Positions 17,938-24,628 of a DNA stretch of 61,736 bases are shown one piece after another. Made by a program: the position numbers and the translations under genes. The first letter of the stretch is position 1. The number at the start of each line of letters is the position of its first letter. Where the stretch lies: the NCBI RefSeq assembly GCF_000282495.1, contig NZ_AKJE01000082.1, forward strand, positions 1 through 61,736, read 5' to 3'. The notes below the pieces were generated by a model, which was not told where the DNA came from, made no database searches, and saw only the letters and a list, made by a program, of their open reading frames with translations. This DNA comes from Pseudomonas sp. GM79 (GTDB lineage Bacteria; Pseudomonadota; Gammaproteobacteria; Pseudomonadales; Pseudomonadaceae).

Positions 17938-18957
17938 TTAGCGCAGGGCCGCTATGGCATCCACCGATTCACGAATCAGCGCCGGGCCTTTATAGATAAA
18001 GCCAGAGTAAATCTGCACCAAACTCGCACCCGCGGCGATTTTCTCAGCCGCGTGCTTGCCTTCGGTGATGCCGCCCACGGCAATGATCGGCAAGCGACCG
18101 GCCAGTTCCGCCGCCAGGACCTTCACAGTGTGAGTGCTCTTGTCGCGAACCGGTGCGCCAGACAACCCGCCCGCCTCGTCACCATGCTCCATGCCTTCGA
18201 CGCCAACGCGGCTCAGGGTGGTGTTGGTGGCAATCACCGCGTCCATCCCGGTTTCGATCAACGCTTGAGCGACTTGAACGGTTTCTTCATCAGTCATGTC
18301 CGGCGCGATCTTGATCGCCAACGGAACATGCTTGCCGTGACGCAGGGCCAGTTCCGCCCGGCGGGTGGCCAGGTCGGCGAGCAATTGCTTGAGCGAATCG
18401 CCGAATTGCAGGCTGCGCAGGCCCGGGGTATTCGGTGAACTGACGTTGACCGTCACGTAGCTGGCGTGGGCATAGACCTTGTCCAGGCAAATCAGGTAGT
18501 CATCGACCGCACGTTCAACCGGGGTATCGAAGTTCTTGCCGATGTTGATGCCCAGCACGCCCTTGTACTTGGCCGCCGCCACGCGAGCGAGCAAGTGATC
18601 GACGCCGAGGTTGTTGAAGCCCATGCGGTTGATGATCGCCTCGGCGTCCGGCAAGCGGAAAATCCGTGGTTTCGGGTTGCCCGGTTGCGGTCGCGGCGTA
18701 ATGGTGCCGATTTCGACGAAACCGAAACCCAATTGGGCAAAACCATCGATCGCCGCACCGTTCTTGTCCAGACCGGCCGCCAAACCCACCGGGTTCGGGA
18801 ACTCCAGGCCCATGACCGTTACCGGCAGTTTCGCCGGCGCCTTGCACAGCAAGCCGTTAAGGCCCAAACGCCCGCCCGCGCCGATCAGGTCCAGGGACAG
18901 ATCGTGGGAGGTTTCCGGGGAAAGTTTGAACAGCAGCTGACGGGCCAGGGTGTACAT
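17938..18957 (-). CDS. pyrD: Dihydroorotate dehydrogenase (quinone), class 2
   Basis: PyrD oxidises dihydroorotate to orotate and passes electrons to membrane quinone in pyrimidine synthesis. The 339-residue protein starts MYTLARQLLFKLSPETSHDL, the membrane-associating helix region of class 2 enzymes. Flavin and substrate motifs follow: NPVGLAAGLDKNG, NVSSPNTPGLRSLQ (catalytic Ser), IATNTTLSR and IIAVGGITEG. ATG 18957 gives the usual start; an upstream extension is not protein-like. It is divergent from nasST across a 230-bp gap. Confidence 0.96.
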   Translation of the reverse strand: MYTLARQLLFKLSPETSHDLSLDLIGAGGRLGLNGLLCKAPAKLPVTVMGLEFPNPVGLAAGLDKNGAAIDGFAQLGFGFVEIGTITPRPQPGNPKPRIFRLPDAEAIINRMGFNNLGVDHLLARVAAAKYKGVLGINIGKNFDTPVERAVDDYLICLDKVYAHASYVTVNVSSPNTPGLRSLQFGDSLKQLLADLATRRAELALRHGKHVPLAIKIAPDMTDEETVQVAQALIETGMDAVIATNTTLSRVGVEGMEHGDEAGGLSGAPVRDKSTHTVKVLAAELAGRLPIIAVGGITEGKHAAEKIAAGASLVQIYSGFIYKGPALIRESVDAIAALR

Positions 18958-19048
18958 GGGCAGGCTTGACTCGGTTGGCGATGAGAGGCGGCGATTATAG
19001 CCGCGCATCGGGTCCACAGGCGAGGCGCGCAACAAAATCAGCCGGCGA

Positions 19049-19064
19049 TGGCATATGCCTTGCA
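19049..19064 (+). promoter_or_regulatory. Sigma-54 promoter of nasST
   Basis: TGGCAT-ATGCC-TTGCA matches the RpoN consensus, with the GG (19050-19051) and GC (19062-19063) dinucleotides separated by exactly 10 bp. The predicted start, ~12 bp downstream near 19075, falls just before the first leader hairpin. NtrC control under nitrogen limitation is expected but no NtrC site was assigned. Confidence 0.8.
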
Positions 19065-19081
19065 CCAATTACAGGCATCAG

Positions 19082-19171
19082 CACTCATGCCAACGGCGGG
19101 ATGAGTGGAAGGACAATGGCGTCGTCACCCGGCTTTGCCCACGCAAGGGCCTTGGGACGACGCTTTTTTTT
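19082..19171 (+). promoter_or_regulatory. ANTAR-type antiterminator leader of nasST
   Basis: P1 is a stem CACTCAT/ATGAGTG with inner CC/GG and a six-base loop AACGGC (19082-19107). P2 is GAC-AATGGC-GTC (19112-19123). Both loops have A at position 1 and G at position 4, the conserved bases in RNAs bound by ANTAR proteins. A terminator stem GCGTCGTC/GACGACGC (19119-19163) with eight T residues shares bases with P2, so the two are mutually exclusive. NasT, encoded downstream, is the expected ligand, implying autoregulation. Confidence 0.8.
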
Positions 19172-19187
19172 GGAAGGTGCGAAATCG

Positions 19188-20399
19188 ATGAACGAACCAT
19201 CAGCCGGCCCTCTGGCCTGGGTCAACGGCAGCGATGCCCCGGAAAAGACTGAAATCAACCTCGGCTTCATGGCCCTGAGCGACTGCGCCTCAGTGGTAGT
19301 CGCCGCCACTCAGGGCTTTGCCCAACCTTATGGCCTGACTCTGAACCTCAAGCGCCAATCGTCCTGGGCCAACCTGCGAGACAAACTGGTCAGCGGCGAA
19401 CTGGACGCCGCCCACAGCCTGTACGGCCTGATTTACGCCGTGCACCTGGGCATCGGCGGCGTAGCCTCCACCGACATGGCCGTGCTCATGGGCCTGAACC
19501 AGAACGGTCAGAGCATCAACCTCTCCCACGGCTTGCAGGCCCTGGGTGTGACCAGTCCTGAAGCACTCGATCGTCACGTGCACCAAAGTCGCCCAAAACT
19601 GACCTTCGCCCAGACATTTCCTACGGGCACCCACGCCATGTGGCTGTATTACTGGCTCGCGAGTCAGGGCATTCATCCGTTGCAGGATGTCGACAGCGTG
19701 GTGGTGCCGCCGCCGCAAATGGTCGCTCACTTGCAAGCCGGGCGCATCGACGGTTTCTGCGTCGGCGAGCCGTGGGCGGCCAGTGCGGTACAGCAGAATC
19801 TCGGGTTTACGATGGCCACCAGCCAGACCCTGTGGCCCGACCACCCGGAAAAAGTCCTCGGCTGCACCCGCGCCTTTGTCGAGCAATACCCCAACACCGC
19901 ACGGGCATTGGTGATGGCAATCCTCGAAGCCAGCCGATTCATCGAAGCCAGCCACGAAAATCGCCACAGCACCGCGCAACTGTTGAGTGCGCCGGAATAT
20001 CTGGATGCACCGCTCGATTGCATCGAACCGCGCTTGCTCGGTGACTACGCCGACGGTCTGGGGAATCGCTGGCAAGACCCACACGCCATGCGTTTCCACG
20101 GTGGTGGCGAGGTCAATCTGCCGTATTTGTCCGACGGTATGTGGTTCATGACCCAGTTCCGGCGCTGGGGTTTGTTGCGTGACGACCCGGATTACCTCGG
20201 CGTGGCCCGTCAGGTCCAGCAACTAGACTTATACCGTGAGGCCGCCACTGCTGTCGGTGTGCCCGCCCGGAGTCAGGAAATGCGCAGCAGTCAACTGATC
20301 GACGGCAAAGTCTGGGACGGCTCGGACCCGGCCGGCTATGCCCGCAGCTTCACGCTGCACGCCATGAGCGACAGCGCTCCCCTTCTCGCCAGCCGCTGA
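19188..20399 (+). CDS. nasS: NasS-type nitrate-sensing protein (CmpA/NrtA family)
   Basis: A 403-residue protein related to the substrate-binding components of nitrate/bicarbonate ABC transporters (INLGFMALSDCASVVVA near residue 25, then QTFPTGTHAMWLYYWLAS and GRIDGFCVGEPWA). It has no signal peptide, which separates soluble NasS sensors from periplasmic NrtA. In Azotobacter and Paracoccus, NasS holds NasT inactive until nitrate or nitrite binds. ATG 19188 has AAGGTGCG upstream and follows the leader terminator; longer in-frame starts would run through that leader. It is 15 bp from nasT. Confidence 0.9.
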   Translation: MNEPSAGPLAWVNGSDAPEKTEINLGFMALSDCASVVVAATQGFAQPYGLTLNLKRQSSWANLRDKLVSGELDAAHSLYGLIYAVHLGIGGVASTDMAVLMGLNQNGQSINLSHGLQALGVTSPEALDRHVHQSRPKLTFAQTFPTGTHAMWLYYWLASQGIHPLQDVDSVVVPPPQMVAHLQAGRIDGFCVGEPWAASAVQQNLGFTMATSQTLWPDHPEKVLGCTRAFVEQYPNTARALVMAILEASRFIEASHENRHSTAQLLSAPEYLDAPLDCIEPRLLGDYADGLGNRWQDPHAMRFHGGGEVNLPYLSDGMWFMTQFRRWGLLRDDPDYLGVARQVQQLDLYREAATAVGVPARSQEMRSSQLIDGKVWDGSDPAGYARSFTLHAMSDSAPLLASR

Positions 20400-20414
20400 C
20401 AGGAGCCTGCGAAT

Positions 20415-20990
20415 ATGTTGCGTATCCTGCTGATCAATGACACTGCGAAAAAAGTCGGGCGCCTGAAGGCGGCTCTGACCGAAGCCGGGTTCGAGGTCAT
20501 CGACGAGTCCGGCCTGACCATTGACCTGCCCGCGCGCGTCGAAACGGTGCGTCCGGACGTGATCTTGATCGATACCGAGTCACCGAGCCGCGATGTGATG
20601 GAGCAAGTGGTGCTGGTGACCCGTGACCAACCACGGCCGATTGTGATGTTCACCGACGAGCACGACCCCGACGTGATGCGCCGCGCGATCAAGTCCGGCG
20701 TCAGTGCCTACATCGTCGAAGGCATTCACGCACAACGCTTGCAGCCGATTCTCGACGTGGCCATGGCGCGCTTTGAAAGCGACCAGGCCCTGCGCGCGCA
20801 ACTGCACGCCCGCGACCAGCAACTGGCCGAGCGCAAGCGCATCGAGCTGGCCAAGGGGCTGCTGATGAAGATGAAGGACTGCAACGAAGAACAGGCCTAC
20901 ACCCTGATGCGCCGCCAGGCCATGAGCCGACAGCAGAAGCTGATACAGGTGGCGGAGCAGATCATTGCCATGAGTGAACTGCTTGGCTGA
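20415..20990 (+). CDS. nasT: ANTAR-domain antiterminator NasT
   Basis: A 191-residue RNA-binding response-regulator-like protein. A receiver-like domain (1-120) includes PDVILIDTES with Asp53 at the phosphoacceptor position. The C-terminal ANTAR domain (~130-187, ERKRIELAKGLLMKMK through QAMSRQQKLIQVAEQII) binds tandem hexaloop hairpins in nascent mRNA to prevent termination. It is encoded with its inhibitor NasS. Three leaders with fitting hairpins lie at 19082, 21166 and 24494, upstream of all the nitrate genes here. Confidence 0.95.
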   Translation: MLRILLINDTAKKVGRLKAALTEAGFEVIDESGLTIDLPARVETVRPDVILIDTESPSRDVMEQVVLVTRDQPRPIVMFTDEHDPDVMRRAIKSGVSAYIVEGIHAQRLQPILDVAMARFESDQALRAQLHARDQQLAERKRIELAKGLLMKMKDCNEEQAYTLMRRQAMSRQQKLIQVAEQIIAMSELLG

Positions 20991-21014
20991 AGCCCTGCTG
21001 TGAATGATCTATCG

Positions 21015-21109
21015 CCTTCGCGAGCAAGCCCGCTCCCACATTTGATTTGTGTCGAACTTCAATGTCGTGAACGACGCAATTCCCCTGTGGGAGCGGGCTT
21101 GCTCGCGAA
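21015..21109. repeat. REP pair after nasT
   Basis: Inverted units at 21015-21039 and 21087-21109 around a 47-bp spacer. The second unit ends 24 bp before the sigma-54 promoter of the next operon, so the REP separates two nitrate units. Confidence 0.92.
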
Positions 21110-21133
21110 TGGCCACAACGCGATCTCACGTGT

Positions 21134-21149
21134 TGGCACAAATCTCGCT
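21134..21149 (+). promoter_or_regulatory. Sigma-54 promoter of nasA
   Basis: TGGCAC-AAATC-TCGCT, with GG (21135-21136) and GC (21147-21148) separated by 10 bp. The -24 element is perfect. The -12 element is TCGCT where the consensus is TTGCA, so this is a weaker match than the other two nitrate promoters. The expected start is near 21160, just before leader hairpin P1. Confidence 0.68.
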
Positions 21150-21165
21150 AAGTAAATCGCTGCAA

Positions 21166-21249
21166 GGTAACCAACGGCGGTTGCCCCACCTACGACGAAG
21201 ACGTCGCTCACCTCATTCGCCCCCTGGCGGATCGGGTAGCGGCGTTTTT
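21166..21249 (+). promoter_or_regulatory. ANTAR-type antiterminator leader of nasA
   Basis: P1 is a 7-bp stem GGTAACC/GGTTGCC with loop AACGGC (21166-21185; A1 and G4 present). P2 is CGAC-GAAGAC-GTCG (21193-21206): G4 is kept but position 1 is G, and it could close further to a tetraloop. The terminator pairs CGTCGCT (21202-21208) with AGCGGCG (21238-21244), encloses a CGCC/GGCG hairpin, and is followed by five T residues. P2 and the terminator overlap. The ~100 nt from here to the nasA start hold another GC-rich hairpin, GGCCCC/GGGGCC, of unknown role. Confidence 0.68.
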
Positions 21250-21351
21250 CCGTTTTGGCCCCAGAGACCGGGGCCGGTGGTGCGGCCGTTGCGGCGCCCC
21301 ACCTGCAAGCTCATGACTCCTTCTTGATACGCCTGACAGCTGAGGTGCGCG

Positions 21352-22563
21352 ATGAATTCAAGCTTCTGGAAATCCGGCCATACCCCGACACTGTTCGCAG
21401 CCTTCCTCTATTTCGATCTGAGCTTCATGGTCTGGTACCTGCTCGGCCCTCTGGCGGTGCAGATCGCCGCTGACCTGCACCTGACCACCCAACAGCGCGG
21501 GCTGGTGGTGGCCACGCCAATTCTGGCCGGGGCCGTATTGCGCTTTGCGATGGGCCTGCTGGCTGATCGCCTGTCGCCAAAAACCGCCGGGATCATCGGC
21601 CAGGTGATCGTCATCTGCGCCCTGTTCGTCGCCTGGAAAGTCGGCATCCACAGTTACGAGCAAGCGCTGTTGCTGGGCCTGTTCCTCGGTATGGCCGGTG
21701 CGTCCTTCGCCGTCGCCCTGCCGCTGGCCTCGCAATGGTACCCGCCGCAGCACCAAGGCAAAGCCATGGGCATCGCCGGTGCCGGTAACTCGGGCACCGT
21801 GCTGGCCGCCTTGATTGCCCCGGTGCTGGCCGCCGCGTTTGGCTGGAGCAACGTGTTCGGCTTCGCCCTGATCCCGTTGGTCCTGACCCTGATCGTCTTC
21901 ACCTGGCTGGCCAAAAATGCACCCGAGCGCCCGAAAGCCAAGTCCGTGTCTGACTATTTCAAGGCCTTGGGTGATCGCGACAGCTGGTGGTTCATGTTTT
22001 TCTACAGCGTGACCTTCGGCGGTTTCATCGGTCTGGCCAGCGCCCTGCCTGGCTACTTCAATGACCAATATGGCCTGAGCCCGGTGACTGCCGGCTACTA
22101 CACCGCCGCTTGTGTGTTCGGTGGCAGCCTGATGCGTCCATTGGGCGGCGCGCTGGCGGATCGCTTCGGCGGGATTCGCACCTTGCTGGCGATGTACACC
22201 GTGGCAGCGATCTGCATTGCAACGGTAGGTTTCAATCTGCCGAGTTCCTACGCCGCGTTGGCGCTTTTCGTCTGCACTATGCTCGGTTTGGGTGCAGGCA
22301 ACGGTGCGGTATTCCAGTTGGTCCCGCAGCGTTTTCGTCGGGAGATCGGTGTGATGACCGGCCTGATTGGCATGGCCGGCGGCATCGGTGGCTTCGCACT
22401 GGCGGCCGGCATGGGCGCGATCAAGCAAAGCACCGGCAGCTATCAAATGGCCTTGTGGTTGTTCGCCAGCCTCGGCGTACTCGCCTGGTTTGGTCTGCAT
22501 GGTGTGAAACGTCGCTGGAGAACCACTTGGGGTTCGGCAGCCGTTACCGCAGCGCGGGTGTGA
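21352..22563 (+). CDS. nasA: Nitrate/nitrite MFS transporter (NarK/NasA family)
   Basis: A 403-residue, 12-helix inner-membrane transporter for nitrate uptake. Nitrate-porter signatures are GNSGTVLAALIAP (~143) and GAGNGAVFQLVPQRFRRE (~316), and the first helix contains FLYFDLSFMVWYLLGPL. It is the first gene after its own sigma-54 promoter and leader, followed 7 bp later by the kinase/phosphatase gene. In P. aeruginosa a nitrate transporter occupies the same place. The gene symbol follows that usage; in enteric bacteria nasA names the reductase instead. Confidence 0.93.
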   Translation: MNSSFWKSGHTPTLFAAFLYFDLSFMVWYLLGPLAVQIAADLHLTTQQRGLVVATPILAGAVLRFAMGLLADRLSPKTAGIIGQVIVICALFVAWKVGIHSYEQALLLGLFLGMAGASFAVALPLASQWYPPQHQGKAMGIAGAGNSGTVLAALIAPVLAAAFGWSNVFGFALIPLVLTLIVFTWLAKNAPERPKAKSVSDYFKALGDRDSWWFMFFYSVTFGGFIGLASALPGYFNDQYGLSPVTAGYYTAACVFGGSLMRPLGGALADRFGGIRTLLAMYTVAAICIATVGFNLPSSYAALALFVCTMLGLGAGNGAVFQLVPQRFRREIGVMTGLIGMAGGIGGFALAAGMGAIKQSTGSYQMALWLFASLGVLAWFGLHGVKRRWRTTWGSAAVTAARV

Positions 22564-22570
22564 GGACTGA

Positions 22571-24241
22571 ATGAGCCTGCAACTGAGCTTCGCCGAACAC
22601 AGCGCCATCGGCCCCCGCGAGGAGAACCAGGACGCTGTGCGCCTGGTCACTCCGGCCCCGGCGCTGGCGGCGAGCAAGGGTTACCTGTTCGCCATCGCCG
22701 ACGGCGTCAGCCAATGTGCCGATGGCGGTCTCGCGGCCCGTTCAACCTTGCAGGCCTTGGCGCTGGACTACTACGCCACCCCGGAAACCTGGGGTGTCGC
22801 CCAGGCATTGGACCGTCTGCTACTGGCGCAAAATCGCTGGTTGCAGGCTAACGGCGGCGGGCAACCGCTGCTGACCACGGTCAGTGCCTTGGTGATGCGC
22901 GGCCGGCGTTTCACCCTGGCGCATGTCGGCGATTGCCGGGTTTATCGCTGGCACGCCGACACACTGCAACGGGTGAGTGAGGATCACGTCTGGGACCAGC
23001 CGGGCATGCAGCATGTGCTCAAACGGGCCCTTGGGCTGGATCAACACCTGGTGCTGGACTTTCTCGATGGCGAACTGCGCCTGAACGAGAGTTTCGTGCT
23101 GCTCAGCGACGGCATCTGGGCCGTGCTGGGCGACACGGCCATTGCGGCGATTCTGCGCGATCAACCCGACCTGAACAGTGCCGCGCAGACCCTGGTCAAC
23201 GCTGCACATCTGGCCGGCAGTCAGGACAACGCCAGCGCCCTGTTGGTGCGGGTCGATGCCCTCGGTGAAACCAGCATTGGCGACGCGCTGATTCATCTGC
23301 AGCAATGGCCACTCCCGCCTGCACTGAAGCCGGGCCAGACTTTCGAAGGCTGGCAGGTCGAAGGGATCCTCGGCCAGAGCCAGCAATCGCTGCTCTACCG
23401 GGTGCGCGACGCACAACAACAGCCCTGGCTGCTGAAAACCTTGCCCAGTGCGCTCCGTGACGATCACCAGGCCGGGCAGGCGTTGTTGTCAGAGGAATGG
23501 TTTCTCAAGCGTGTGGCCGGGCGGCATTTTCCTGAAGTCCATGCCGCCAGTCAGCGTCAGCATTTGTACTACGTGATGCGGGAATATTGCGGGTCTACCT
23601 TGGCTGAGCTGCATGAGCGTGTCGCAACGCTGCCATTGGCTCAATGGCTGGACCTGGCCGAACGTCTGCTGCGGGCCATCGGCATATTGCATCGACGGCA
23701 AATTCTGCATCGCGATATCAAACCGGAGAACCTGCTGCTGGGGGACGACGGTGAGCTGCGCCTGCTGGATTTCGGCCTCGCCTACTGCCCCGGCCTGTCC
23801 GAAGATCAAGCCTGCGCACTGCCCGGAACGCCCAGCTATATCGCGCCGGAAGCTTTTCGAGGTGATCCTCCTACACCACAGCAGGATTTGTATGCGGTCG
23901 GCGTAACCTTGTATTACCTGCTGACCGGGCATTATCCCTACGGCGAAATCGAAGCGTTCCAGCGCCCTCGGTTTGGTGTGCCTGTCAGCGCCAGTCGCTA
24001 CCGGCCCGACCTGCCGGAATGGATTGCGCAAAGTCTGGAGCGCGCGGTGGCGGCAGCTCCGGATCAGCGCTTTGAAACGGCGGAAGAATGGTTGTTGCTA
24101 GTGGAACAGGGAGAACGCCGCAGTTTGAGCGTGCGCCCCAGACCGTTGCTGGAGCGCGAACCGCTGAAAGTCTGGAGGACGTTGGCGCTGGTGTCGTTGC
24201 TGGTGAATCTGGTGCTGCTGTTTTTGCTGTTTCATGGTTAA
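22571..24241 (+). CDS. Fused PP2C phosphatase and Ser/Thr protein kinase
   Basis: A 556-residue protein with opposing activities in one chain. The N-terminal PP2C domain (~1-235) keeps its metal-binding motifs: ENQDAV, FAIADGVS, HVGDCRVY, LSDGIW and SQDNASALLV. The kinase domain (~260-520) has HRDIKPENLLL (~380), LDFGLAY and GTPSYIAPEAF, with lysine in LLKTL. The glycine loop (GILGQSQQSLLYRV) is degenerate. A transmembrane helix (~533-553) ends the protein, so both domains face the cytoplasm. It is 7 bp after nasA and must be co-transcribed. The target is unknown; the transporter or the reductases are candidates. Confidence 0.92.
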   Translation: MSLQLSFAEHSAIGPREENQDAVRLVTPAPALAASKGYLFAIADGVSQCADGGLAARSTLQALALDYYATPETWGVAQALDRLLLAQNRWLQANGGGQPLLTTVSALVMRGRRFTLAHVGDCRVYRWHADTLQRVSEDHVWDQPGMQHVLKRALGLDQHLVLDFLDGELRLNESFVLLSDGIWAVLGDTAIAAILRDQPDLNSAAQTLVNAAHLAGSQDNASALLVRVDALGETSIGDALIHLQQWPLPPALKPGQTFEGWQVEGILGQSQQSLLYRVRDAQQQPWLLKTLPSALRDDHQAGQALLSEEWFLKRVAGRHFPEVHAASQRQHLYYVMREYCGSTLAELHERVATLPLAQWLDLAERLLRAIGILHRRQILHRDIKPENLLLGDDGELRLLDFGLAYCPGLSEDQACALPGTPSYIAPEAFRGDPPTPQQDLYAVGVTLYYLLTGHYPYGEIEAFQRPRFGVPVSASRYRPDLPEWIAQSLERAVAAAPDQRFETAEEWLLLVEQGERRSLSVRPRPLLEREPLKVWRTLALVSLLVNLVLLFLLFHG

Positions 24242-24331
24242 AAGATCAAAAGATCGCAGGCTTCGGCAGCTCCTACGGGTGCCCACGATCTCCTGTAGGA
24301 GCTGGCGAAGCCTGCGATCTTTTGATCTTTT
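24242..24331. repeat. Inverted repeat, AGATCGCAGGCTTCGGCAGC family
   Basis: Two inverted copies of ~38 bp start 1 bp after the kinase stop. It separates the nasA-kinase unit from the nirB promoter. The rest of the gap to 24628 holds the promoter, the leader and ~70 bp without other signals. Confidence 0.92.
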
Positions 24332-24424
24332 TCTGCTTCAAAACCGGGCATCGCGCCTTGAACCGGTGCACACAAACACCCTCCTCCCGTGCTGAGAGCC
24401 CATAAATTCCGCATTTGTGCGACT

Positions 24425-24440
24425 TGGCACAACCACTGCA
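24425..24440 (+). promoter_or_regulatory. Sigma-54 promoter of nirB operon
   Basis: TGGCAC-AACCA-CTGCA, with GG (24426-24427) and GC (24438-24439) separated by 10 bp. It is close to consensus. The expected start is near 24451, about 40 nt upstream of the first antiterminator hairpin. Confidence 0.82.
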
Positions 24441-24493
24441 TTACCTTTCCCAACATACATAAAGCCCAACCTTCAACGTAGAAGGCTGCGCTG

Positions 24494-24556
24494 CCCGAGA
24501 GAACGGGACAAGGACAAAGGCGTCCTCGCTAGTTAACTAGCGGGACGCCTTTTTTT
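24494..24556 (+). promoter_or_regulatory. ANTAR-type antiterminator leader of nirB operon
   Basis: P1 is CCCG-AGAGAA-CGGG (24494-24507). P2 is GGAC-AAAGGC-GTCC (24512-24525). Both six-base loops carry A1 and G4. The terminator pairs GGCGTCC (24519-24525) with GGACGCC (24543-24549), encloses the perfect palindrome CGCTAGTTAACTAGCG, and ends in seven T residues. The 5' arm of the terminator is part of P2, so NasT binding to P1-P2 should block termination. It is the cleanest of the three leaders. Confidence 0.88.
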
Positions 24557-24628
24557 GTTTGCGCAAAATTTTGTCGAGCAAGGCCTGAATGCCCTGATGA
24601 GGCAGGCCCGAGCTCCCCGGAGAACCTG

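Noticed and set aside
21258..21276. GGCCCC/GGGGCC hairpin before nasA as a third ANTAR-binding loop
   Set aside because: The loop is seven bases (AGAGACC) and there is no partner hairpin or overlapping terminator; the A1/G4 match could be chance.
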